From the NCBI RefSeq assembly GCF_041346945.1, contig NZ_CP166850.1, positions 8,292,501 through 8,356,500 on the forward strand: a stretch of DNA of 64,000 bases, written 5' to 3'. The notes under the pieces are model-generated. The model did no database searches. It worked only from the letters and a program-made list of their open reading frames with translations, and had not been told where the DNA came from. This document shows, one piece after another, positions 8,266 through 16,388 of this stretch. The stretch's first letter is position 1. Each line of letters starts with the position of its first letter. The stretch comes from Amycolatopsis sp. cg9. Its GTDB lineage: Bacteria > Actinomycetota > Actinomycetes > Mycobacteriales > Pseudonocardiaceae. The position numbers and the translations under genes were made by a program.

Positions 8266-8883
8266 TCAGCCGCAGTGTTCGGCGCGTTCCTGGTCCGTCA
8301 TCGGTGCGGTGTGCTGGGTGATGTCGCCGGTCGAGCCGGGGACCGGGCCTTCCGCGTCGAAGTCCTGGTACCAGATGTAGTGGCCGTAGAACCGGTCGCC
8401 GAAGTGCATCTCGTACGTGCCGTGCACCTTCTGCAGCTTCGGCGCCCGCTCCACCCAGCCCTTCTCCCCCGGGCGGACGTCCACGTTGGTCGCCTGGCCC
8501 TCGGTGTGGGACGACTCCCAGGTGTGCTGGTACGACGTCTCGATGGACACCTTGAACACTTCCGAGAACCCGTATTCGGCCGACAGGGACACGCCGAAGC
8601 TGTTCGACTCGCCCGTCGTGTCGGACCAGTTCACGGTGCTGCGCTGCAGATCTTGCGTGCAGTTGTAGGCGGCCTCGCCGACCTGGTGCCCGGCGCCGGT
8701 GTGCTCCTCCGGCGGGCCGGCCGGGTGGAACACGCACGAGTCCGTGCCGTTGTCGCACTTGTCGAGCAGTTCCCGCGCGGTGGGCTGGTCCTCGGCGGAC
8801 GCGGCGGGGGCGGTGAGCACGAGGCCGGCGGCGGTCACCAGGCCGAGGCCCGTCGCCACCCACGTGGTGCGCTTGCTGGTCAT
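8266..8883 (-). CDS. Secreted protein, possible aerolysin-like fold
   Basis: A 205-residue protein with a clear signal peptide (MTSKRTTWVATGLGLVTAAG, cleavage near APAASA-ED). Three cysteines fall in the N-terminal third of the mature part. The centre (NSFGVSLSAEYGFSEVFKV, then SIETSYQHTWESSHTEGQ) shows alternating Ser/Thr-rich beta strands, which is what the stem region of aerolysin/ETX-MTX2 pore-forming proteins looks like. That assignment is inference from pattern only. It lies 25 bases downstream of a small secreted crystallin-like gene on the same strand, so the two may be co-expressed. Confidence 0.6.
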   Translation of the reverse strand: MTSKRTTWVATGLGLVTAAGLVLTAPAASAEDQPTARELLDKCDNGTDSCVFHPAGPPEEHTGAGHQVGEAAYNCTQDLQRSTVNWSDTTGESNSFGVSLSAEYGFSEVFKVSIETSYQHTWESSHTEGQATNVDVRPGEKGWVERAPKLQKVHGTYEMHFGDRFYGHYIWYQDFDAEGPVPGSTGDITQHTAPMTDQERAEHCG

Positions 8884-8908
8884 GCGGTCACTCCCTTTCG
8901 CAGGTGGC

Positions 8909-9370
8909 TCAGCTGAAGCCGATGGACTGGGTCCGGTCGTCCATGAAGGACCCGACGTTGCCGGTGTTCTCCTTGAACGGGCCGTCGCGGTCGCCGCCGA
9001 GGTTCGGCTCCGGGTAGAGCCAGATCCAGCAGTTCCCCCACGGCTGCACCGAGGAGATCTTGTTCTTCCAGTCGTCGCCGAGGTCGAACTGCCAGTTCAC
9101 CCAGCCGTCCTTCTTGCACAGTTCCGGGCCGGTGATGGTCAGCGAGTTCCCCGTGTAATCGGGACCGTCGAAGAAAGTGCCCTGCACGACGTCACCGTTG
9201 GCCGACGCGGTCAGCGCCATGCGGCTCGAAGAGCATTGCTGCACCCCGGTTCCGACGTTCAGCACGCAGTGCTTCGGCGCGGGTGCCGCGGTCGCCGGTG
9301 CCACCCCGAGCGAAGTCAGCGCGGCCGCCGCGGCAGCCGTCGCCGCGGCTTTTCTGGTCCAGTTCCCCAT
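8909..9370 (-). CDS. Secreted beta/gamma-crystallin-like protein (peptidase inhibitor I36 type)
   Basis: A 153-residue protein with a signal peptide (about residues 1-29, ending ATAAPA). The mature part carries two crystallin-like motifs: VQGTFFDGPDYTGNSLTITG and WIWLYPEPNLGGDRDGPF, each with the aromatic-x-x-x-x-G pattern. Cysteines occur as LCKKD and GNCWIW. Small Streptomyces-type secreted proteins of this fold include metalloprotease inhibitors (family I36), but the target here is unknown. It precedes the possible aerolysin-like gene in the same orientation. Confidence 0.68.
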   Translation of the reverse strand: MGNWTRKAAATAAAAAALTSLGVAPATAAPAPKHCVLNVGTGVQQCSSSRMALTASANGDVVQGTFFDGPDYTGNSLTITGPELCKKDGWVNWQFDLGDDWKNKISSVQPWGNCWIWLYPEPNLGGDRDGPFKENTGNVGSFMDDRTQSIGFS

Positions 9371-9499
9371 TTTCCCTGCTCCTTCCGGTGAGCTCCGGTC
9401 CGACGGGTCGAACGTAACTCCAGGCTGGCGCGCTCGCCGCCGCGTTGCCCGGCGGCACCGCCGGGTCTGCCTGATCCCTTCGAAAACGGGCAGCGAATC

Positions 9500-9575
9500 T
9501 TGACATCCGGCGATCGTCGTCCTACCGTGGGTCCACGCCGCCGGGTTGTCCAGACCATTTATTCACGTCCGTGAA
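9500..9575 (+). promoter_or_regulatory. Promoter and 5' inverted repeat of the alginate lyase gene
   Basis: A near-ideal housekeeping promoter is visible: TTGACA at 9500-9505, a 17-base spacer, and TACCGT at 9523-9528. Downstream, in the predicted leader, TTCAC (9562-9566) and GTGAA (9571-9575) form a short inverted repeat that could be a regulator site or a small hairpin. The start codon follows at 9614. Confidence 0.6.
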
Positions 9576-9613
9576 CGAATGGTGCAGCGTCTCATCGCGA
9601 AAGGACACCCACG

Positions 9614-10378
9614 ATGCGCGTGCGTGCCTTGTTCGTCCTGCTGACGGTCCCGGCACTGGCCGCGGCCACCGCGTTGCCCGCCGTGGCGGCGGATCCGTCC
9701 GTGGCCCCGGGCGGCAACTTCGACCTGTCGGTCTGGCAGCTCCAGGAACCGGTCGGCTCGCCGGGTAAGCCGACCACGATCTCGTCGTCCCGCCTGCAGG
9801 GGCCGAACGGCTTCCAGGACAGCTACTTCTACACCGACACCCGCGACGGCGCGATGACCTTCTGGGCGCCGGAAAAGGGCGTCACCACGCCGAACTCGAA
9901 CTACGCGCGGTCGGAGCTGCGCGAGATGAACCGCGACGGCTCCGCGGCGAACTGGTCGCTGAGCGGGTCGCACAAGCTCAGCGCGACGCTGCGCGTGGTG
10001 TCGGTGACGTCGAACGTGTGCGTCGGCCAGGTGCACCTCGGCACCGGCGGGTCGTCCACGAAACCGCTGCTGGAGCTGTACTACCGCGCGAGCGGGGACA
10101 TCGTGCTGGGCACGGAGAACTCACCCGACGGCGGGCAGACGCCGCACACCGTCGGCCACGTCTCGCTCGGCAAGACGTGGACCTACACGATCGGCATCTC
10201 CGGCGGCAACACCATCGACCTCACGGTCAACGGCAGCACCACGCACTACGGCATCCCGTCGTCGTTCAACGCGTACAAGCAGTACTTCAAGGCGGGCTCG
10301 TACAACCAGTCCTCTTCGGACAGCACGACGAAGGGCGCGCGGGTCGCGTTCTACGGCCTGAAGGTCACGCAAGGCTGA
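9614..10378 (+). CDS. Secreted alginate lyase, polysaccharide lyase family 7
   Basis: A 254-residue secreted enzyme with a signal peptide (residues 1-25, ending AVAA). It shows the three conserved PL7 blocks: YARSELREMN, a central GQVHLG (usual form Q-I/V-H), and YKQYFKAGSYNQ near the C-terminus. PL7 enzymes cleave alginate or related uronate polymers by beta-elimination. Gln and His of block two and Tyr of block three act in catalysis, and all are present. There is no extra binding module. It has its own strong promoter and stands alone, which suggests scavenging of a polysaccharide as a carbon source. Confidence 0.9.
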   Translation: MRVRALFVLLTVPALAAATALPAVAADPSVAPGGNFDLSVWQLQEPVGSPGKPTTISSSRLQGPNGFQDSYFYTDTRDGAMTFWAPEKGVTTPNSNYARSELREMNRDGSAANWSLSGSHKLSATLRVVSVTSNVCVGQVHLGTGGSSTKPLLELYYRASGDIVLGTENSPDGGQTPHTVGHVSLGKTWTYTIGISGGNTIDLTVNGSTTHYGIPSSFNAYKQYFKAGSYNQSSSDSTTKGARVAFYGLKVTQG

Positions 10379-10414
10379 CGGCGAACGGCCCGGCCGCCAC
10401 CGGGCCGCTCGCGC

Positions 10415-11437
10415 TCAGCGCCAGCCGAGCTCGGGTGCCACGTGGGTGAGGATGTCCGCCAGCACGTGGGTGTTGTAGTCGACGCCGAGCTGGTTCGGGA
10501 CGGTCAGCAGGAGGGTGTCCGCGGCCTCGACCGCCTCGTCCTCCTTGAGCAGCCGCACCAGTTCGTCGGGCTCCGCGGCGTACGAACGGCCGAAGATCGC
10601 GCGGGTGTTCTCGTCGATCATGCCGACCTGGTCGCGCGAGTGGCGGTCGCGGCCGAAGTAGGCGCGGTCGAGGTCGGTGGTCAGCGCGAAGATGCTGCGG
10701 CTGACCGACACGCGCGGCTCGCGGGTGTGGCCGGCGTCCTTCCACGCGTCGCGGTAGGCCTCGATCTGCTTGCGCTGCTGGACGTGCAGCGGCTCGCCCG
10801 TCTCGTCGTCCTTGAGCGTCGAGCTCTGCAGGTTCATGCCCAGCTTCGCGGCCCAGACGCCGGTCGCGTTCGAACCGGACCCCCACCAGATGCGCTCGCG
10901 CAGCCCTTCCGAGTGCGGCTCGATGCGCAGCAGCCCGGGCGGGTTGGCGAACATCGGGCGCGGGTTCGGCTCTGCGAAGCCCTCGCCGCCGAGCACCTCG
11001 AGGAACAGCTCCGTGCGCCGCCGGGCCATGTCGGCGTCGGTCTCGCCCTCGGCCGGGGCGTAGCCGAAGTAGCGCCAGCCGTCGATGACCTGCTCGGGGG
11101 ATCCCCGGCTGATGCCGAGCTGGAGCCGGCCGCCCGAGATGAGGTCGGCGGCGCCGGCCTCCTCGGCCATGTACAGCGGGTTCTCGTAGCGCATGTCGAT
11201 CACGCCGGTGCCGATCTCGATCTTCGAGGTGCGCGCGCCGATCGCGGAGAGCAGCGGGAACGGGCTGCCGGCCTGCCGCGCGAAGTGGTGCACGCGGAAG
11301 TAGGCGCCGTCCACGCCGAGCTCCTCGGCGGCGACCGCGAGGTCGATCGACTGGTGCAGGAAGTCGGCGGCCGACCGGGTCTCGGAGTGCGCGCCCGGCG
11401 ACCAGTGGCCGAACGACAGGAAACCGATGTTCTTCAC
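10415..11437 (-). CDS. LLM class (luciferase-like) flavin-dependent oxidoreductase
   Basis: A 340-residue protein starting VKNIGFLSFGHWSPG. It has the bacterial luciferase-like TIM-barrel pattern: AAEELGVDGAYFRVHHFA, then EIGTGVIDMRYENPLYMAEEA, and ISGGRLQLGISRGSPEQVI. These enzymes use reduced FMN or F420 with oxygen. Cofactor and substrate cannot be told from sequence alone. The GTG at 11437 has GGGAGG a few bases upstream and was preferred to the longer open frame. The gene is divergent from a small membrane protein gene. Confidence 0.82.
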   Translation of the reverse strand: MKNIGFLSFGHWSPGAHSETRSAADFLHQSIDLAVAAEELGVDGAYFRVHHFARQAGSPFPLLSAIGARTSKIEIGTGVIDMRYENPLYMAEEAGAADLISGGRLQLGISRGSPEQVIDGWRYFGYAPAEGETDADMARRRTELFLEVLGGEGFAEPNPRPMFANPPGLLRIEPHSEGLRERIWWGSGSNATGVWAAKLGMNLQSSTLKDDETGEPLHVQQRKQIEAYRDAWKDAGHTREPRVSVSRSIFALTTDLDRAYFGRDRHSRDQVGMIDENTRAIFGRSYAAEPDELVRLLKEDEAVEAADTLLLTVPNQLGVDYNTHVLADILTHVAPELGWR

Positions 11438-11567
11438 GTCCCTCCCAGCGTCCGGCGGCCGGGTTTGATTCCCGGGTGTGAGCAGGCCGACCGGGGTCGC
11501 TCGTTCCGGTGAACCGTGGCCGGTGACCGGCCCGGCCGGGTACCCCGCCGGAAACGAGGAGGCGCGC

Positions 11568-12032
11568 ATGCCCGACAACGACCTCACCGGGTTCCTGCTC
11601 ATCGGACTGGTCATCGTGCTGGCCGACGGCCAGGTCCTCTACCGCGGCGCCCGCCGCTACCTGACGGGGCCGGACGGCGACCGCACCGGCTCGATGGCCT
11701 GGCCGGTGGTGACCGTCTTCCACCTGGTCGCGTTCGGCGTCCTGGCGCTGCTGTCGGTGGTCGGCCCGCAGTGGTCGGGCTCGGCCGCCGCGCTGGTCGG
11801 CAGGCTCGGTGTCTTCCTGCTGCTGCTGGCCGTGGTCCACGTGCTCACGCTCGCCGTGCTCGCCCGCGGCCGCCAGGACCGGATCGTCGAAGCCCGCTTC
11901 CAGGAGCGCGAAGCCGAACGGCCGGGTGCTGAGCCGCTCGCCGAGCCCACCGTCGCCCCCGTGCCCGGCCAGGAGGGCCGGCACCCGGAGGTGAGCCCCG
12001 ACCTCGGCCACCACGGGCCGTACCGCGCCTGA
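11568..12032 (+). CDS. Small membrane protein of unknown function
   Basis: A 154-residue protein. The ATG at 11568 is preceded by an excellent AGGAGG five bases upstream. Three hydrophobic segments are visible: LTGFLLIGLVIVLADGQVL, WPVVTVFHLVAFGVLALLSV and GRLGVFLLLLAVVHVLTLAV. A charged tail (RQDRIVEARFQEREAE) and a proline-rich end follow. I do not recognise a family. It is divergent from the LLM oxidoreductase and precedes the secreted peptidase gene. Confidence 0.7.
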   Translation: MPDNDLTGFLLIGLVIVLADGQVLYRGARRYLTGPDGDRTGSMAWPVVTVFHLVAFGVLALLSVVGPQWSGSAAALVGRLGVFLLLLAVVHVLTLAVLARGRQDRIVEARFQEREAERPGAEPLAEPTVAPVPGQEGRHPEVSPDLGHHGPYRA

Positions 12033-12132
12033 GCGGGTTCACCGGTTCGAGGTCAATCATGATCTTCGTGCTGCTTCGGCCCCGCCCGCCGTGCTTGGAT
12101 TCCCCCGCCAGAGCGCGACGAAGGGAACTGCG

Positions 12133-13830
12133 GTGCGAACGTCCCGGGCAGGGTTGGCGGTGGCCGTCTCGGTGCTGGTGGTGACGACGGCGCCCGCCGC
12201 CGCGACCACGCCCGATCCCCTCGCGCCGTACCTGACGCAGCAGGTGGCGTGGGGCGGCTGCCCGTTCGCCAAGCGGATCGAGGCGCAGCCCGCGCAGTGC
12301 GCGCGGATCACCGTCCCGCGGGACTGGGCGGCGCCCGGCTCGGGCACCGACCTCAAGGTGTCCATCAGCCGCGCCGACGCCACCGGCAGCCGGCGCGGGG
12401 CGATCCTGGTCAACCCCGGCGGGCCCGGTGGCCAGGGCACCTCCCTCCCCGGTGTGCTGGCCGGGCTGGAGCCGGCGCTGAACGAGCACTTCGACCTCGT
12501 CGGCATGGACCCGCGCGGCACCGGCCAGGAAGGCGGCGCCGACGCCGGCTTCGTCTGCCGGGTACCCACCGGGCGGCTGCCGCAGGCGGACGACCTCGAC
12601 GCCCGCGACCGGTCGGCCGGCAGCATCGCGCAGCACCAGCTGGCGCCGCGGGCGGTGGCCGAGGCGTGCCAGAGCGACGCGGTCGCGCCCTACGTCACCA
12701 CCTGGCAGACCGCGCACGACATGGACCTGATCCGCGCCCTGCTGAAGGACGAGCGGCTCAACTACCTCGGCTACTCCTACGGGACGTGGCTGGGCGCGAA
12801 GTACGCGTCGCTGTTCCCGGACCACGCGGGCAAGTTCGTGCTCGACTCCAGCGTGAACTTCGAAGGCCGGCTCCAGGCCGCGTTCGAAGCCTTCCCGAAG
12901 ATCGACCAGCGCCAGTTCGACGACGTCTACGCGCCTTGGCTCGCCCGCCGCTTCCCCGAGCAACTCGGCAAGACCGCCGCGCAGGTCCGGGCGAAGTGGG
13001 AGCGGCTGCGCGCGTTCTTCAAGCGCGAGGGCCTCTCCCCGGACCTCTTCGACCACGTCTTCGTCGGCAACGGCAGCACCCGCCAGTGGCTGGCCGGCGC
13101 GCTGATCCTCACCAAGGGCGCCGAAGCGCTCGACGGCACCGCCGCCCCGCCGCCCGCGGCCCTGAAAGACGACCTCGACGACGTCTCGCGCGCGGTGTTC
13201 GGCGTCCCGGCCGCCGGGCTGACCGCCACGGGCGTGGTGCGGACGCTCGCGGCACCCGAGCCGGACTACGCCGACGTCCCCGGCACCCGGCTGGCGGTGG
13301 CGTGCGCCGACCAGCCGTCGCGGAATTCGGGCTGGTACAAGCTGCTCAGCGACCTGCAGGGCCCGCAGTACCCGCTCTTCGGCTGGGCGTACGGTCTCAG
13401 CGAGCCGTGCGGCTACTGGTCCGAGCTCCCCCGGCACGAGCTGCCGAAGCTGCCGGCGAACGCCGCGAAGAACGTGCTGGTCGTGCAGGGCGAATTCGAC
13501 CCGCAGACCGGCTACGAACAGGCCGCGGCGGCGGCGCGGGCGACCGGTGTCCCGATGGTCTCGGTGGCGGATTCGCCGTTCCACGGCCAGTACGCGGTGA
13601 GCGGCAATTCCTGTGTGGACGATCTGGTGAACGGGTTCTACCTCGGCGCCGCCCGCCCCGCGGCGACCATCTGCCCCGGCGTCCCGCTGCCCGGGGACAA
13701 GGCGGTCTTCCCGGTCCCGGGTCCGGCGGGCGAACCGGAAGCGGCCCCGGAACCGGCGCCGCGCGACGGCCTTTCGACCGCGCGGCAACGACTCCAGGAC
13801 ACCATCAGCGCGGTCAACCGCGGGCGCTGA
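12133..13830 (+). CDS. Secreted alpha/beta-hydrolase, tripeptidyl aminopeptidase (S33) type
   Basis: A 565-residue enzyme with a signal peptide (residues 1-25, ending TTAPAAA). The oxyanion loop NPGGPGGQGTSLPG, the nucleophile elbow LGYSYGTWLGAKYASLFP, and a C-terminal domain with VVQGEFDPQTGYEQAA (acid) and SPFHGQYAVSGN (His) are diagnostic of the SlpD/SlpE/Tap secreted aminopeptidase group. These release N-terminal di- or tripeptides from peptides (family knowledge). The GTG at 12133 follows GAAGGGAA. An earlier ATG at 12091 would put charged sequence before the signal peptide. Its end overlaps the convergent hydrolase gene by 17 bases. Confidence 0.87.
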   Translation: MRTSRAGLAVAVSVLVVTTAPAAATTPDPLAPYLTQQVAWGGCPFAKRIEAQPAQCARITVPRDWAAPGSGTDLKVSISRADATGSRRGAILVNPGGPGGQGTSLPGVLAGLEPALNEHFDLVGMDPRGTGQEGGADAGFVCRVPTGRLPQADDLDARDRSAGSIAQHQLAPRAVAEACQSDAVAPYVTTWQTAHDMDLIRALLKDERLNYLGYSYGTWLGAKYASLFPDHAGKFVLDSSVNFEGRLQAAFEAFPKIDQRQFDDVYAPWLARRFPEQLGKTAAQVRAKWERLRAFFKREGLSPDLFDHVFVGNGSTRQWLAGALILTKGAEALDGTAAPPPAALKDDLDDVSRAVFGVPAAGLTATGVVRTLAAPEPDYADVPGTRLAVACADQPSRNSGWYKLLSDLQGPQYPLFGWAYGLSEPCGYWSELPRHELPKLPANAAKNVLVVQGEFDPQTGYEQAAAAARATGVPMVSVADSPFHGQYAVSGNSCVDDLVNGFYLGAARPAATICPGVPLPGDKAVFPVPGPAGEPEAAPEPAPRDGLSTARQRLQDTISAVNRGR

Positions 13831-15160
13831 GCCCGCCGGTCAGCCGCGGCGGGTCGAACCGGACGTACCGCCCCTGGTCCCCCAGCGCGGCGGTGGCTTC
13901 GTTCAGGCGCGCCGGCTCCGCGACGTCGTCCCAGCGCCCGGACTCGATGCGGAACTCCAGCGCCCGCAGCGCCGCGATGCCCTCGGCCGGCCGGAACGCG
14001 CAGTGGCCCGTCGCCCCGACGTACGCCTGGCGCAGCAGGGTGCCGCGGCCGGCCCGGTGGACCTGCCCGGCGTACCAGTCCTCCTGTTCGACCGGCACGA
14101 GCTGGTCGGCGGTGGTGTGGATGTCCAGCGCCGGGACGCGCAGCCGGCCGGTCACCATCGACGTGCGCGCGAGGGTGCCGACCGCCCGCGGGTCCGGCCG
14201 GATGTCCGCGTCGCGGGTCAGCGCCGCCAGATCGGCGTCCAGGTCGAGCCCGGCCGCCCGGTACAGCGCGCGGACCTGGCGGGCGTGGCTGCTGCCCGCC
14301 AGCAGCTTCCCGTAGTCGACGCCGGCGGTGGCCGCGCTGTTGCCGCCCGCGGCCAGCTCGATCTGGTAGCGGCCGGTCACCACGAACCCGAGCACGAACT
14401 GCGCGAGCTCTTGCTGCTGCTGGACTTCCTGGCCCGCGTAGTCGGTCGGCGCCGGCGGGGTCGGGCCGGTGAACCAGCCCGCCTCGTTGAAGAACGCGGC
14501 GGCCAGCGCGATCCGCGCGCGGCCCGCCGGGGTGGCCTGGCCGTCGGTCGCGAGCCGGGTGAGGGTCGCGGCGGACGCGCTCGCTTCGGCCGCGCTGCCG
14601 AACCGGACCAGCTTGACGGCCTGCTCCGGGGCGAGCAGGCGGGCGAGCGCGTATTCGCCGTGCAGCTGGTAGCTGTTCAGGTTGAGCGCCCCGGCGACCA
14701 GCCCGCAGGTGCTCAGCACGCCGTCGAGCCGCGGGGTTTCGGCTTCGAGCGCGCTGACGAGCCCGCCCATCGACGTGCCCCAGCCGATGGTGCGCCGCGG
14801 GTGGCCGGTGATCCGCTCGAGCGCGGCCAGCGCGCCGAACTGGTCGTCGACGGCCGAGGCGAGCGCCCACCACGACGGGCCGCTGTAGGACGACCCGACC
14901 AGGGCGTACCCGCGGGCGAGCAGCGCGTCCCGGGTCTCGGGGTTCGGCGCGTCCTGCGCGGCGAGCGGCCCGAACCCGTGGCTGTACAGGATGGTCGTGC
15001 CGTTCCACGCGGCCGGCACGTCGGCCACCCAGGTGGCGCCGTCCGGCAGCTGTCCGGTGTACTGCCCGGCCGCGGCGGCGACACCCGCGGTCAGGCCGAG
15101 CGCCGTCACGATCGAAGCGGCCAGTGCGATCACGCGGCCGTACCACCTGCGCATGCCCAT
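13814..15160 (-). CDS. Secreted alpha/beta-hydrolase
   Basis: A 448-residue protein with a signal peptide (residues 1-31, ending GVAAAAG). The hydrolase fold shows NGTTILYSHGFGPLAAQD, the nucleophile elbow GWGTSMGGLVSALEAE (Ser in G-T-S-M-G), a late acid segment ALDIHTTADQLVPVEQ and the His region GATGHCAFRPAEG. Such large secreted hydrolases may be esterases or peptidases, and I cannot name the substrate. An alternative start two codons inside (15154) is possible. It lies just downstream of a MarR gene, with a palindrome between them. Confidence 0.78.
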   Translation of the reverse strand: MGMRRWYGRVIALAASIVTALGLTAGVAAAAGQYTGQLPDGATWVADVPAAWNGTTILYSHGFGPLAAQDAPNPETRDALLARGYALVGSSYSGPSWWALASAVDDQFGALAALERITGHPRRTIGWGTSMGGLVSALEAETPRLDGVLSTCGLVAGALNLNSYQLHGEYALARLLAPEQAVKLVRFGSAAEASASAATLTRLATDGQATPAGRARIALAAAFFNEAGWFTGPTPPAPTDYAGQEVQQQQELAQFVLGFVVTGRYQIELAAGGNSAATAGVDYGKLLAGSSHARQVRALYRAAGLDLDADLAALTRDADIRPDPRAVGTLARTSMVTGRLRVPALDIHTTADQLVPVEQEDWYAGQVHRAGRGTLLRQAYVGATGHCAFRPAEGIAALRALEFRIESGRWDDVAEPARLNEATAALGDQGRYVRFDPPRLTGGLSARG

Positions 15161-15190
15161 GCGGGCAGGGTGCCACGACGACGGAGAGAT

Positions 15191-15207
15191 GTACAGGTTT
15201 CCTGTAC
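15191..15207. promoter_or_regulatory. Palindrome between MarR gene and hydrolase gene
   Basis: GTACAGG (15191-15197) and CCTGTAC (15201-15207) form a perfect 7-base inverted repeat with a 3-base centre. It lies five bases past the MarR stop codon and about 30 bases before the hydrolase start, both on the minus strand. Its size and placement fit a MarR-type operator. No T-run follows, so a terminator is less likely. Confidence 0.5.
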
Positions 15208-15211
15208 TTGT

Positions 15212-15664
15212 TCAGTGGGACGGCCGGTCCGAGAGCGCCGAATGGCAGGCGACGACGTAGTCGCGGAACCGGGCGGCGTCGCCCTCGTCCAGCTTCGCGA
15301 GCATCCGCTGTTCGAGCGAGGCCACGTCGTCGCGGACGCGGTCGAGGACCGCGCCGCCGGGGCCGGTCAGCCGGATCACGCGCCGCCGCCGGTCGCGCGG
15401 GTCGCCTTCCCGCGCGATGAAGCCCTGCCGTTCGAGCGCGACCACCATGTCGGCCATCGCCTGGTCGGTGACGAACGAGTTCCGCGCGAGCTCCGCCGTG
15501 GTGAGCCCCGACCGCCGCTCCAGCACGGTGAGCGCGGTGTACTGCAACGGCGTCAGCCCGACCGGCCGCAACACCTCGTCCAACCGGGCCCGGACGGCGA
15601 GCTCGAGCTGTTTCACCAGGTACAGCAGGCCGGGCCCGGGCCGGCCCGCGGGGGTTTCGGACAC
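15212..15664 (-). CDS. MarR family transcriptional regulator
   Basis: A 150-residue winged-helix regulator. It shows the MarR core: GLTPLQYTALTVLERRSGL, then TTAELARNSFVTDQAMADMV (recognition helix), then REGDPRDRRRRVIRLTGPG (wing with the D-x-R-x-R pattern). MarR dimers bind short palindromes and are released by small phenolic or lipophilic ligands. The gene is directly upstream of the secreted hydrolase in the same orientation, and the 7-7 palindrome between them is a candidate target. The start is GTG at 15664. Confidence 0.85.
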   Translation of the reverse strand: MSETPAGRPGPGLLYLVKQLELAVRARLDEVLRPVGLTPLQYTALTVLERRSGLTTAELARNSFVTDQAMADMVVALERQGFIAREGDPRDRRRRVIRLTGPGGAVLDRVRDDVASLEQRMLAKLDEGDAARFRDYVVACHSALSDRPSH

Positions 15665-15715
15665 CGCACCATGGTGACCGACCGGCGCGCCCGGTGCTCA
15701 GCCGGGCCGCCGGCC

Positions 15716-16261
15716 CTACCGGTCGGTCCCGAAGGCGCGCAGGAACGTGTCCACGATGACGTCGGCCGCCTGCGCGTCGCTCAACCCGGGCATGTCCCGC
15801 GTCGCCAGGTGCACCAGCTGGCCGAGCACGTTGCCCGGCCACCGCGCCGGCACCCCGTCGCGCAGCAGCCCCTCGTCGGTGGCGCGCCGCAGGAACCGGT
15901 CCACCTCCTCGACCGACCGGCGGCGACGCGCCCAGATCTCCGGGTCCGTGCGCATCATCGCGAGCTCGGCGGGCCACTTGCGGTTGACGCCGACGATCTC
16001 CTCGACGTACCGGTGCAGGGCCACCGGCACCGGCGCCTCGCGGAGGCGGGCCGTCTCGATCGCCGCCTCGATCGCGTCCAGGCGGGCCTCGTACACCGCT
16101 GCCAGCAGCTCTTCGCGGCCGGTGAACCGGCGGTACACCGTGCGGCGGTCCACGCCGGCCTCCGCGGCGATCGCCGCGATGCTCGTCGCCGGGTCGTCGG
16201 CGAGCATGCGGGCACCCGTCGTCAGGAGGAGTTCGAGGTTGCGCGCGGCGTCGGCTCTCAC
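15716..16261 (-). CDS. TetR family transcriptional regulator
   Basis: A 181-residue regulator. The N-terminal helix-turn-helix reads DDPATSIAAIAAEAGVDRRTVYRRFTGREEL, typical of TetR. The C-terminal part is a ligand/dimer domain ending VIVDTFLRAFGTDR. The upstream frame has no ribosome site. On the minus strand TATGTT lies six bases before the GTG at 16261, which fits a -10 box for a leaderless transcript, so I start there (a second GTG follows at 16264). It is divergent from the DipZ-like gene 127 bases away and may control it. Confidence 0.82.
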   Translation of the reverse strand: MRADAARNLELLLTTGARMLADDPATSIAAIAAEAGVDRRTVYRRFTGREELLAAVYEARLDAIEAAIETARLREAPVPVALHRYVEEIVGVNRKWPAELAMMRTDPEIWARRRRSVEEVDRFLRRATDEGLLRDGVPARWPGNVLGQLVHLATRDMPGLSDAQAADVIVDTFLRAFGTDR

Positions 16262-16388
16262 CACCTCAACATACCCTCGGCTGTCGCCTTCGGACCGGTA
16301 ACCGTCACACCACTGAGACCCTGACGAAACCCTTACCGCCCGTTCCCGGCCCGCCGGAGCGGCCGCCGGCACGGCTAGCTTCGGGCAG

